In this document: in pieces, positions 9,952-17,906 of the stretch
Position numbering within the stretch: position 1 is the stretch's first letter
Layout: each line of letters opens with the position of its first letter
DNA from: an uncultured Balneola sp.
GTDB lineage: Bacteria; Bacteroidota; Rhodothermia; Balneolales; Balneolaceae
Assembly (NCBI GenBank): GCA_902529115.1
Contig: CABZVB010000002.1
Span: forward strand, 1-64,000
Length of the DNA: 64,000 nt
Reading direction: 5' to 3'
Notes under the pieces: model-generated
Databases searched by the model: none
The model's input: the letters and a program-made list of their open reading frames with translations, nothing else
Told to the model about the DNA's origin: nothing
Made by a program: the position numbers and the translations under genes

Positions 9952-10380
9952 CTATTGTGAGTGAGGGTCTATCTGTTCCATCTTCTTTTGTTCAATAAAA
10001 TCTTTAACTCTCTTCTCGGTTTCTTCTCTATGTCTATTACTGAAATACCCCAAGATTATAACAAATATCCATACAATCACTACAATGGTCATCCCACCAT
10101 TAGATGAGTTTTCTTCTTGGCTTAAGTTATCTACCTCGCCATCCTCAACTTTCTTTCTCTCATTTCTTTTTACGAAATAAAGTATAATAAAAGAGACAAT
10201 ACCCACACCAATGAAAATATAATACAAAACAGGGTCTGTAAAATCCTCCATAAACCCTTCTACAAATGGTCGGTGTCCGTATTCAGTTATTAACATAAAT
10301 AACCAAACAAGGATAACGAGTGGTAAAATCCATTTTGGTAGTTCTTTTCGGTAGGTGAAAATATTTTTCAATTTTCCCAT
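9952..10380 (-). CDS. Small membrane protein with three predicted helices, cluster member 5 (unknown family)
   Basis: At 142 residues this is the longest member of the cluster. It has helices at about 18-35 and 53-70, then a polar linker KRNERKKVEDGEVDNLSQEENSS, a third helix (MTIVVIVWIFVIILGYF) and a charged tail. The loop between helices 1 and 2 reads HRPFVEGFMEDFTDPVLYY, close to the loop of the 84-residue member. It looks like a two-helix unit with an added single-helix extension. It is separated by 4 bp from the upstream small gene. Confidence 0.55.
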   Translation of the reverse strand: MGKLKNIFTYRKELPKWILPLVILVWLFMLITEYGHRPFVEGFMEDFTDPVLYYIFIGVGIVSFIILYFVKRNERKKVEDGEVDNLSQEENSSNGGMTIVVIVWIFVIILGYFSNRHREETEKRVKDFIEQKKMEQIDPHSQ

Positions 10381-10384
10381 AATC

Positions 10385-10570
10385 TTACCCCACTATCGTC
10401 TCTTTTTTTGATGAAAAAAATGACATATAACTAAAACTCATTACTATAAATCCTATACCAAGAAATAAAAAAAAGAATACTTGATGAGGTAATATACTTC
10501 TAAAATAAATAGTTAAGAGTAATATGATTAAACTGATAAAGAATAGTTTTCTGTTACGTATTACCATCAA
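10385..10570 (-). CDS. Small membrane protein, cluster member 4 (unknown)
   Basis: A 61-residue product, almost entirely hydrophobic, with two helices (LFFISLIILLLTIYF and FFFLFLGIGFIVMSF) between an N-terminal basic patch (RNRK) and a C-terminal KKETIVG. It overlaps the 3' end of the upstream 101-residue gene by 17 bp and precedes the 142-residue gene by 4 bp. No motif suggests a function. Confidence 0.42.
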   Translation of the reverse strand: MMVIRNRKLFFISLIILLLTIYFRSILPHQVFFFLFLGIGFIVMSFSYMSFFSSKKETIVG

Positions 10571-10859
10571 TTTCTCTTTTTTCTTTTTTCATTTCTAGTT
10601 CTTCAGTCTTTTTATTTAACCCCTTTTGATAATTATTGAAAAGGTACAATGAAAATAAAACTAATGGTGAGTAGTAGAGAATAAGTAAAGGTGTATTTCC
10701 ACTATCCCATAATTCTTTTCTTATTCTATAACCAAAGATTTCAAAAAACATATATACTGAAACACCAATAATGATTAAATATTGGTTTCCATTAGTGATT
10801 TTTTTCAACCACTCATAAAATCCAAAAAACACGGGGAAAAATGTTTTTAATTTAGACAT
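10554..10859 (-). CDS. Small membrane protein, cluster member 3 (unknown family)
   Basis: A 101-residue product with helices around residues 26-43 and 60-76, linked by FGYRIRKELWDSGNTPLLIL, and a strongly charged C-terminal tail (KGLNKKTEELEMKKEKREID) probably on the cytoplasmic side. The two-helix plan and the (N)TP after an acidic loop are reminiscent of the GFE-FT members but divergent. No enzymatic signature. Confidence 0.5.
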   Translation of the reverse strand: MSKLKTFFPVFFGFYEWLKKITNGNQYLIIIGVSVYMFFEIFGYRIRKELWDSGNTPLLILYYSPLVLFSLYLFNNYQKGLNKKTEELEMKKEKREIDGNT

Positions 10860-10876
10860 TAGTTTTCAGTAAAGGT

Positions 10877-11059
10877 TCAAAGTAAATCATCATATTTAGA
10901 AGTCATCAAACTTTCAAAGTAATAACCTATAATTGAAACAATAAATACCCTAAAAAGTATATATCCAACATCTTGTTGTTTCATAATAACAACTACAGAA
11001 ATCAGAATTGTAAAACTTATCCATCTGATTTTTTGAGTTCTAATAAAAAACTCTCTCAC
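10877..11059 (-). CDS. Small membrane protein, cluster member 2 (unknown)
   Basis: A 60-residue product with two short hydrophobic segments (WISFTILISVVVIM and ILFRVFIVSIIGYYF), a basic N-terminus (RTQKIR) and an acidic end (KYDDLL). It lies 33 bp downstream of the 74-residue gene. Nothing recognisable; it could be a shortened relative of the neighbours. Confidence 0.4.
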   Translation of the reverse strand: MREFFIRTQKIRWISFTILISVVVIMKQQDVGYILFRVFIVSIIGYYFESLMTSKYDDLL

Positions 11060-11092
11060 AGAACTGCCCCATTTGGAATAGATACTAAAATC

Positions 11093-11317
11093 TTACTCCT
11101 CACCTTCTTTGTTTTTTTTCATCATCTTAACCAAATAATGAACATATACGCCAACCCCTACTATTCCTATAATTATATAGGAGGGGTTAGTAGTCATTTC
11201 TATAATTCCTTCCTTAAATGTACTCCCATCATATGTTGAAATGTAATAAATAATACCAAAGAGGATCAACCAAAATAAGGTCTCTATTAATATTAATCTA
11301 CCATTAACTTTTATCAT
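11093..11317 (-). CDS. Small two-helix membrane protein, cluster member 1 (unknown family)
   Basis: A longer frame opens at 11368, but I prefer the ATG at 11317 (product MIKVNGRLILIE..., 74 residues) because it is preceded by GAGGAGTAAGGTT. There the stop of a vanished upstream gene overlaps a good ribosome-binding sequence. Two helices (LFWLILFGIIYYI and YIIIGIVGVGVYVHYLV) flank the loop STFKEGIIEMTTNPS, related to the GFE-FT loop of other members. The C-terminus is KMMKKNKEGEE, and the upstream tail fragment ends KEDEE, pointing to tandem duplication. Confidence 0.5.
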   Translation of the reverse strand: MIKVNGRLILIETLFWLILFGIIYYISTYDGSTFKEGIIEMTTNPSYIIIGIVGVGVYVHYLVKMMKKNKEGEE

Positions 11318-11321
11318 AACC

Positions 11322-11360
11322 TTACTCCTCATCTTCTTTGTAATATATTTTTCTATATAA
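11322..11360 (-). pseudogene. C-terminal tail remnant of another cluster paralogue
   Basis: Directly before the 74-residue gene, a short open stretch reads LYRKIYYKEDEE-stop and is closed upstream by an in-frame TAG. Its last codons and following bases (GAAGATGAGGAGTAAGG) match the end of the 74-residue gene (GAAGGTGAGGAGTAAGA). This is best explained as the surviving 3' end of a deleted tandem copy. Confidence 0.35.
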
Positions 11361-11368
11361 CTAACCAC

Positions 11369-11793
11369 CAGATATGATTGTAAATATTAAAATCTTAAAT
11401 ATTTAGTCGTATTTCTTCGTCCAAAAACTCTGAATTATTAAAATTTCATAAAATATAGAACCCGTTCATCAAAATAAAAATTAAGAAATAAAGTAGTGTA
11501 GTAATTGGAATATCATACAATATTTCTTCTAAAGAGTGTGATTATAACCGACTTGGGGCTTTTATTTGATTAACTTACAAGTTCATTTTATATAATTTGT
11601 TTTTTCATTACCTTTACCAACCTAAAATTAGTAGTCTAGGATTTACCTTTTCTCTTTAAAGTTTATTGGTAAAAGTATATTTACTAAATCACCTAATTCC
11701 AGATGAGAAATTAGATAAAATCATAGTTCGAAATGGATTAAGGGGGCATTCAATTTTTGTCACCTCGATTTTACTCTTCTCATTTATGAATAT
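11369..11793. other. 425-bp AT-rich region between the small-protein cluster and tRNA-Arg
   Basis: Very AT-rich, with no open frame of note on either strand. It presumably holds the promoter for the minus-strand small-protein cluster and the plus-strand promoter of tRNA-Arg, but I cannot place either with confidence. I saw no repeat of the tRNA-Arg 3' end here. Confidence 0.3.
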
Positions 11794-11867
11794 GCGCCCA
11801 TAGCTCAACTGGATAGAGCAATTGCCTTCTAAGCAATAGGTTTCAGGTTCGAGTCCTGATGGGCGTA
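11794..11867 (+). tRNA. tRNA-Arg (UCU)
   Basis: A 74-nt cloverleaf. Acceptor GCGCCCA pairs with TGGGCGT (one terminal G-U pair), with discriminator A. The anticodon loop CTTCTAA gives anticodon TCT, and the T-loop GGTTCGAGTCC is standard. CCA is not encoded. A strong terminator follows. Confidence 0.96.
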
Positions 11868-11878
11868 CAATTAATCTA

Positions 11879-11915
11879 AGCTAAGTAACACATTTATAGT
11901 TATTTAGCTTTTTTT
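11879..11915 (+). terminator. Rho-independent terminator of tRNA-Arg
   Basis: Stem GCTAAGTAAC (11880-11889) and GTTATTTAGC (11899-11908), with one G-U pair and a 9-nt loop, followed by seven T residues. Confidence 0.75.
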
Positions 11916-11950
11916 ATTCGAATAAGGGGCACACTATGGTGTAGTATTTT

Positions 11951-12163
11951 TTAAACAAATCTGTCTTTTACCCGTAAAAACTCTTTGTATTCTAGGCTAG
12001 TTTTATTCAAGCTGTGACCATTTTCTTTTTGATTTGAATGACATTCTACACATAAATGTTCAAGATTACTCATCATATTATTCTTCTTATCAGTATTTAT
12101 GTAATGAATATGCAGGAACTGTTTAAAAAAGAGATTTAAATACATGGAATAAACCGAAAACAA
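11951..12163 (-). pseudogene. HNH endonuclease C-terminal fragment
   Basis: The 70-codon frame contains FLHIHYINTDKKNN, then NLEHLCVECHSNQ, the layout of the HNH nuclease fold (H-x-H-h, Asn, then LC-x2-CH). It is too short for a complete HNH protein, the residues upstream of the motif are hydrophobic filler, and the second His of the usual HIHHI is Tyr. I read it as the 3' remnant of a former nuclease gene, possibly from a mobile element next to tRNA-Arg. No partner gene or integrase is nearby. Confidence 0.5.
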
Positions 12164-12279
12164 TAGATATAAAAAGAAATTGTATTAATCAAAAAACCTT
12201 TTTTTTTTATATATAAATAACTTTTTTTAATAATTAATTAAAGCATTTATCATATAAATATTAAAAATAAATTTGTGAA

Positions 12280-13266
12280 ATGAATGTGTTAATTACTGGT
12301 GCAGATGGCATTTTAGGAAATAATTTAGTTCGTGAATTATTAAGTAGACAGTATAATGTTAGCGTCATGCTTCTCAACAAATCGTTGGCTTCCAAAGGCC
12401 TTATTGGTTTACCAGTAAATCGATATTATGGAAACATTCTAGATAAACAGGCTTTAGATAATGCAATAATTAATCATGATATTGTTATTCATGCTGCAGC
12501 CGACACTAGAGTCTATCCAGCTTATGACTCAAACGTCCGAGCTGTAAACGTTACAGGTACAAGTAATGTGATTGAATCTTGTTTAAAGCATAACGTAAAA
12601 AAATTAATTCATATTGGAACAGCTAATTCATTCGCGCCAGGTAATAAAAAAAAACCTGGTGATGAAACTGGTATATATAATGGTTTCAAGTATGGTTTAT
12701 CCTATATGGATTCTAAATTTGAAGCACAAGAATTAGTACTAAATGCAGTAAAAAGTAAAGGCTTAGATGCTCATATTATTAATCCAACTTTCATGCTAGG
12801 TCCTTATGATTCAAAACCAAGTTCTGGTCAACTTATTATTGCATTATTTAATAATAAATTACCCATTTACCCGCCTGGTTCAAGAAGTTACGTTGCTGTA
12901 AAAGATGCTTCAATTGCAATAGTTAATAGCATATCAATGGGTCAGTCAGGTGAGTGTTATATACTCGCAAATGATAATCTTTCCTATAAAGAATTTTTTC
13001 AAATTGTAGCGGAGTCAATAGGGGTAAATACACCAAGGTATACCTTACCTTCATCCATAATTAAACTATATGGAACAGTTAATTCATTAATTGGGAAAAT
13101 GAGTGGAAAGATACCTGCTATGACCAAAGAGCTAGCTGTTATTTCTTGTGATAATCATTGTTATTCAGGTGCAAAAGCAAAAGAAAAACTCAAACTACCA
13201 CATACTAAACCAGCTATTGCTATAAAAGAATGCTTTGAGTGGTTTCAAGCAAATGGATACATTTAG
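12280..13266 (+). CDS. NAD(P)-dependent epimerase/reductase (extended SDR, dihydroflavonol-reductase-like)
   Basis: A 328-residue oxidoreductase. It has the Rossmann motif TGADGILGNNLV near the N-terminus, HAAADTRV in the NAD-binding region, and a catalytic YMDSK (Tyr142, Lys146). The overall pattern fits the 3-beta-hydroxysteroid/dihydroflavonol-4-reductase branch of extended SDRs; the substrate is unknown. A simple SDR follows 13 bp downstream on the same strand, so the two probably act in one short pathway, perhaps on a lipid, polyketide or sugar derivative. Confidence 0.82.
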   Translation: MNVLITGADGILGNNLVRELLSRQYNVSVMLLNKSLASKGLIGLPVNRYYGNILDKQALDNAIINHDIVIHAAADTRVYPAYDSNVRAVNVTGTSNVIESCLKHNVKKLIHIGTANSFAPGNKKKPGDETGIYNGFKYGLSYMDSKFEAQELVLNAVKSKGLDAHIINPTFMLGPYDSKPSSGQLIIALFNNKLPIYPPGSRSYVAVKDASIAIVNSISMGQSGECYILANDNLSYKEFFQIVAESIGVNTPRYTLPSSIIKLYGTVNSLIGKMSGKIPAMTKELAVISCDNHCYSGAKAKEKLKLPHTKPAIAIKECFEWFQANGYI

Positions 13267-13279
13267 ATAATAAAAAGCC

Positions 13280-14083
13280 ATGTTCAAAAATAAAGTAATT
13301 GTAATTACAGGGTCGACACAAGGCATAGGGTTTAAAACTGCTGAAATGCTACTAAATAGAGGGGCTCGAGTTGTTATCAATTCAAGGTCATCAGAAAAAG
13401 TAACAAATGCACTCAATTCTTTTGAAAAATTTAGCCCCAATGTAATTGGACTAGCAGGTGATGTAAGTAATTATGAATTTTGTATAGCTTTAAGAGAATT
13501 TGCAATAAAAAAATTTGGTCAAATTGATATACTGATCAATAATGCCGGTGTTGCATCAAGTGGTTTATTAAAAGAATCAGTACCAGATGCGTTGGAAAAA
13601 GTAATTAATATCAATTTACTTGGTAGTATATATCCAACTATGGCTTGTTTAAATGATATTTGTAAAGATAGAGGTTCTATATTATTCATATCATCTGTAG
13701 CAGGTATAATTGGATTACCCAGCTATTCGCAATATTCTGCTACTAAACGTGCGGTAATAAGTTTAGCTGAAAGCTTAAAAAGTGAATTAATTGATTATGG
13801 GGTTTTTGTTGGTATAAATTATCCAGGTTTTACAGAGAACGAAGAGCATAAAACGATTATTAATTCAGAGGGAGTAGAAGTACGTCTGAGTAAACGACCA
13901 GGAATTAATGCATTAACTCGAGAACAGACTGCAGGAAAAATTATTGAACAACTACAGAAAAAGAAATTTAGAATGTACTCTTCAATTTCAGCGAAAATAA
14001 TTCAAATTATATATAATCTACTGCCAAATCTAACTTTGAGAATCGTGATTTATCTTCGAAAGAAAATAATCTCAATGCAATAA
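13280..14083 (+). CDS. Short-chain dehydrogenase/reductase (classical SDR)
   Basis: A 267-residue NAD(P)H-dependent oxidoreductase with cofactor motif TGSTQGIG (10-17), NNAG, the catalytic Ser in ISSVAG, and YSATK (Tyr152, Lys156). The C-terminal part (PGFTENEEH...INALTREQTAGKII) resembles 3-ketodihydrosphingosine-reductase or DltE-like SDRs, but this is not specific. It is coupled to the preceding epimerase-like gene. The last 12 bp overlap a doubtful minus-strand frame. Confidence 0.87.
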   Translation: MFKNKVIVITGSTQGIGFKTAEMLLNRGARVVINSRSSEKVTNALNSFEKFSPNVIGLAGDVSNYEFCIALREFAIKKFGQIDILINNAGVASSGLLKESVPDALEKVININLLGSIYPTMACLNDICKDRGSILFISSVAGIIGLPSYSQYSATKRAVISLAESLKSELIDYGVFVGINYPGFTENEEHKTIINSEGVEVRLSKRPGINALTREQTAGKIIEQLQKKKFRMYSSISAKIIQIIYNLLPNLTLRIVIYLRKKIISMQ

Positions 14084-14335
14084 ACCTGAAATAATAAAAT
14101 TACAAAAATATCTTTTCTCATAGCCGCTACTAAGCCCTCCTTCTTTGCTAATTATGTATCCTGCAAGTAACGCTGTACTTGCGTAGGCCTGAAGGTAATC
14201 TTTCTTTACTTTAAAATATATTTGATTACCATAAACGATCTTACTAATCATGCCAGAGATAACGTTTACAACCTGAGTTTTTTTCTGTTCACTTTCTGCT
14301 GTAAAGATGACTTTTACTTTTATAGCACTTGTCAT
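14072..14335 (-). CDS. Doubtful small hypothetical protein
   Basis: An 87-codon frame convergent with the SDR gene. The product (MTSAIKVKVIFTAESEQKK...) is mixed in composition with no signal peptide or motif. The upstream sequence is A-rich without a Shine-Dalgarno. Its only support is that it fills an otherwise empty 360-bp interval. It may be spurious. Confidence 0.27.
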   Translation of the reverse strand: MTSAIKVKVIFTAESEQKKTQVVNVISGMISKIVYGNQIYFKVKKDYLQAYASTALLAGYIISKEGGLSSGYEKRYFCNFIISGLLH

Positions 14336-14446
14336 TTTTAGTTTTCACTCAATACGAATTGGTGCTTTAGGTGTACTATTCTAATTTTGCTTTTATATTT
14401 TATCTTGATAAAATTTTTGATGATTATATGTCATATTTAAAATCAT

Positions 14447-17400
14447 ATGCATAACATAATGAAATATTTACCTTTCATCCCTTTTATCATTATTAAAATA
14501 CTCCCAATACTTTCAGTTCAAGCCCAAGAAAATCCAGATTTTTACTTGAATGAAAATGGTATCACAATAATGTGTCCTGATGCAGAATTTGGTGACACTG
14601 GTGAATTAAATGGAATCACATATACAAAAAGAACCAAAGAGGAGATACAAAACAGCGGGAGCGATACAGAAATTGCAACCTCTTGCACAAGTGGAATCAC
14701 TGATATGTCAGCAATGCTTATGTCTCGGACTTCATTCAATGAAGATATTAGCTCTTGGGATGTATCAAATGTCACTAATATGGATTCTCTTTTCTTTTCT
14801 GCACGCACTTTTGATAAACCATTAGCTTATTGGGACGTTTCACAAGTTACTAGTATGCATAGCACTTTCAATATTGCGACTGATTTTAATCAACCAATCA
14901 ATAGCTGGGATGTATCCAATGTAAATAATATGACAAGCATCTTCTATAGTGCAACCGAATTTAATCAATCTTTAAATGATTGGGACGTTAGTAACGTAAC
15001 TGATATGTCAGGCATGTTCCATAGTGCATCAGATTTTAATCAACCAATCGGCACCTGGGATGTAGGTAACGTGACAGATATGTCGAACATGTTCAATAGA
15101 GCATATATGTTTAATCAATCATTAGCTAACTGGGATGTATCTAATGTAACTGATATGTCAGGCATGTTCTCTAGTGCAACTAAATTTAATCGAACATTAA
15201 ATGATTGGGACGTCAGTAATGTTACATTGATGAAAGAAATGTTCAGAAATGCTGGAAGTTTTTACCAATCCGCAGACTTGGATAATTGGGATGTGAGCAA
15301 CGTAACTGATATGTCAGGCATGTTCCATAGTGCAAGATATTTTAATCGACCAATAAATGATTGGGACGTAAGTAACGTAACTGATATGTCAGGCATGTTC
15401 CAAAATGCATCACGTTTTAATCAATCTTTAAATGATTGGGACGTAAGTAACGTCACTAATATGGCTACTATGTTTTCTTCTAACGGCACTTTCAATGGTG
15501 TAATCGAAAATTGGGACGTAAGTAACGTAACTGACATGTTTGGCATGTTCTATAATGCTCGAAGTTTTAATCAATCCATAGAGAATTGGGATGTGAGCAA
15601 CGTAACTAATATGGCTCGTATGTTCTATGATGCTCGATCGTTTAATCAACCAATTGGCGCCTGGGATGTAGGCAACGTAACTAACATGGAGAGTATGTTC
15701 TACATTGCTAGCAAATTTAATCAACCAATTGGTGATTGGAACGTAAATAATGTAACAAATATGGTGAATATGTTCGCTAATGCAACTGATTTTAATCAAC
15801 CCATTGACACCTGGAACGTAAGTAATGTGACGAATATGGAGACTATGTTCTCTAATACAGCTAATTTTAACCAACCCTTAAATGATTGGGATGTAAGTAA
15901 CGTTGAAAATATGAAGGCAATGTTTAATTATACTAATGCTTTCAATGGTGATATAGGTAGATGGAATGTTAGCTCAGTATCTAGAGATGGAATGGCGCAG
16001 ATGCTTAAAGCTGCGAAGGCTTTTAATAAAGATCTCTCATTATGGTGTGTATCACACATAACAGCAGAACCATCGAATTTTAACACGAGCGGTATTATGC
16101 AGGAGGAATATAAACCAGTCTGGGGGACTTGCGAGAGTGTACCATACAAAATTCGATTGATTAGCCCAGAAGATTCAACGTCTAATACTGAGATATCCCA
16201 AAAATTTACATGGCTTAAAGAAACAAGAGCAACACATTATCAATTTCAAATTAAAGAATCGGATTCAATCATAGTCAATCAGATTAATACATTTAATCAG
16301 GTTGATGATACCATATCTACTGATTTACTAACTCTAGATTATGATAAATCTTATAATTGGCGTGTCAGGGGGGTGAATGAAGAATTTGATACTTTTGGTG
16401 AGTGGAGTGATGAGTGGAATCTTACAACTACTTTTATTGAGGGAGTTGAACTAACCTATCCAATAAATGGGGAAACAGAATCAATTGTAGCAAAGCTATA
16501 CTGGAATAATACTCAAAATGGTGGCACCAAATCTGACTCACATCAAGTGCAACTGTCAACCGATGACTTTAAGAGTGTTATTTTTGATACAGTGGGAGTA
16601 TTTATTCCTTCGACTTCTTCAAGCCCAAATCTTATTACTCCAAAATTAGATTATACAACAACTTATTATTGGAGAGTAAGAGGTATTATTGGAAATAAAT
16701 CAGCTGATTGGTCTCAGACAGAGAATTTTATTACTGAAGCTGCAACTATTCCTAAAAAGATCAGACCATTAAATCCTAGTGGATGCTGTTATCCTAATGA
16801 TCTTAGATTTAGTTGGTTCAGAGACTCATCGTCAACCATATATCAATTCAAATTAAGAGACTCAGATTCAATGTTCGTCGATACATTAGATATATTTAAT
16901 GCTATTGAGGATACAGTATTTACAGAGGTTTCAGACTTAACATATAACAAGTCATACATATGGCGTGTCAGAGGAATAAATATACAAAATGTAGCTGGTG
17001 AATGGAGCGAACAAAGTCTATTTCGTATAAATGTAGAACCATTCCCAACTCCAACATTAGTGTATCCATCAGATGAAGAAGAAAATGTTGGAATGGTAAG
17101 CGCATTCTCATGGAGTGCGAATCCTTTTACGCAAGAGTATCACATTCAAGTATCTGAAGATAGTACGTTCAATGATGATCCCGTGGGTCAACAACCCAAA
17201 GTTAATCTAATTATACCGCGCCCACCAAATGATGTCTTTGGCAATCATGTTTATGAATCTAATGAGATGACTCTAGATCCAAGTACTACATATTATTGGA
17301 GAGTCAAGGCTCAATCAATACAAGGATTATTCAGTTCTTCAAACTGGTCTAGTGCTGCTAAGTTCACAACAGGAACACGCACATCTATCGAAGAAGAATT

Positions 17401-17671
17401 ATTGCCTAACAAATATCTGCTAAATCAAAACTATCCAAACCCGTTTAATCCATCGACCCAGATTCAATATGCTCTACCAGAAGCAACTCAAGTCACCCTT
17501 GAAGTATTTAACAGCGTAGGTCAAAAAGTAATGGAATTAGTGAATGGGCAGCAGTCAGCTGGCTATCATACTGCTAGTTTTAATGCTGCAGGCTTGTCTA
17601 GTGGAGTGTACCTATACAAGTTAACAACACCATCCTTTACCGAAACTAAAAAGATGCTTCTCATCAAATAA
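14447..17671 (+). CDS. Giant BspA/DUF285-repeat surface protein with fibronectin-like domains and T9SS tag
   Basis: A secreted, probably cell-surface protein of 1074 residues. The N-terminal signal sequence ends near VQAQ/EN. A cysteine-containing cap (ITIMCPDAEFGDTGELNGI) leads into 17 DUF285-type repeats of about 24-25 residues with consensus FNQ-x-(L/I)-x2-WDVSNVT-x-M-x2-MF-x2-A (residues about 97-530), closed by a divergent capping unit LWCVSHIT. Four fibronectin-III-like domains follow, each ending in YxWRVRG or a close variant. The last ~85 residues form a type IX sorting domain ([19 protein letters not shown] ... [19 protein letters not shown]). BspA-type repeats are known for binding host or matrix proteins; here adhesion is inferred only. 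Starts at 14447 or 14459 (MKYLPFIPF) are both possible. Confidence 0.9.
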   Translation: MHNIMKYLPFIPFIIIKILPILSVQAQENPDFYLNENGITIMCPDAEFGDTGELNGITYTKRTKEEIQNSGSDTEIATSCTSGITDMSAMLMSRTSFNEDISSWDVSNVTNMDSLFFSARTFDKPLAYWDVSQVTSMHSTFNIATDFNQPINSWDVSNVNNMTSIFYSATEFNQSLNDWDVSNVTDMSGMFHSASDFNQPIGTWDVGNVTDMSNMFNRAYMFNQSLANWDVSNVTDMSGMFSSATKFNRTLNDWDVSNVTLMKEMFRNAGSFYQSADLDNWDVSNVTDMSGMFHSARYFNRPINDWDVSNVTDMSGMFQNASRFNQSLNDWDVSNVTNMATMFSSNGTFNGVIENWDVSNVTDMFGMFYNARSFNQSIENWDVSNVTNMARMFYDARSFNQPIGAWDVGNVTNMESMFYIASKFNQPIGDWNVNNVTNMVNMFANATDFNQPIDTWNVSNVTNMETMFSNTANFNQPLNDWDVSNVENMKAMFNYTNAFNGDIGRWNVSSVSRDGMAQMLKAAKAFNKDLSLWCVSHITAEPSNFNTSGIMQEEYKPVWGTCESVPYKIRLISPEDSTSNTEISQKFTWLKETRATHYQFQIKESDSIIVNQINTFNQVDDTISTDLLTLDYDKSYNWRVRGVNEEFDTFGEWSDEWNLTTTFIEGVELTYPINGETESIVAKLYWNNTQNGGTKSDSHQVQLSTDDFKSVIFDTVGVFIPSTSSSPNLITPKLDYTTTYYWRVRGIIGNKSADWSQTENFITEAATIPKKIRPLNPSGCCYPNDLRFSWFRDSSSTIYQFKLRDSDSMFVDTLDIFNAIEDTVFTEVSDLTYNKSYIWRVRGINIQNVAGEWSEQSLFRINVEPFPTPTLVYPSDEEENVGMVSAFSWSANPFTQEYHIQVSEDSTFNDDPVGQQPKVNLIIPRPPNDVFGNHVYESNEMTLDPSTTYYWRVKAQSIQGLFSSSNWSSAAKFTTGTRTSIEEELLPNKYLLNQNYPNPFNPSTQIQYALPEATQVTLEVFNSVGQKVMELVNGQQSAGYHTASFNAAGLSSGVYLYKLTTPSFTETKKMLLIK
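14735..16084 (+). repeat. DUF285/BspA tandem repeat array (17 units plus cap)
   Basis: In-frame units of about 75 bp encode the WDVSNVT-x-M motif. Unit 8 carries two extra residues (FYQSADLDNW) and unit 17 is degenerate (SSVSRDGMAQM). Neighbouring units share long identical DNA words such as TGATATGTCAGGCATGTTC, which indicates recent unit-level duplication. Confidence 0.9.
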
Positions 17672-17700
17672 AAATTCAACCTTCGCAAAAATGATATTGA

Positions 17701-17733
17701 GCCCTACTAACATCAAAGTTGGTGGGGTTTTTT
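17701..17733 (+). terminator. Rho-independent terminator after the BspA gene
   Basis: Stem CCCTACTAAC (17702-17711) and GTTGGTGGGG (17718-17727), which pair fully if two G-U pairs are allowed, with a 6-nt loop and six T residues. It lies 30 bp past the stop codon. Confidence 0.8.
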
Positions 17734-17906
17734 ATTAGCTAAATTTTTTGAGGTCTCCAATATAAGCCATTGGTATTGAAAATATACTAACCAATGACCG
17801 AGCTCAGCTATCTTAGCAGTTCACAAAAAAATATCTCTAAATGGAATCATATAGCACAACTTTGATGTTTTTCCTAAAACTTATTTAAATAAATTACAAC
17901 AGCATT

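Noticed and set aside
15428-15874. 148-codon minus-strand open frame rich in HIxHI(S/C)YV repeats
   Set aside because: Antisense shadow of the DUF285 repeats; the repeat period of about 75 bp keeps the frame open. The plus-strand protein has clear domains and a signal peptide.
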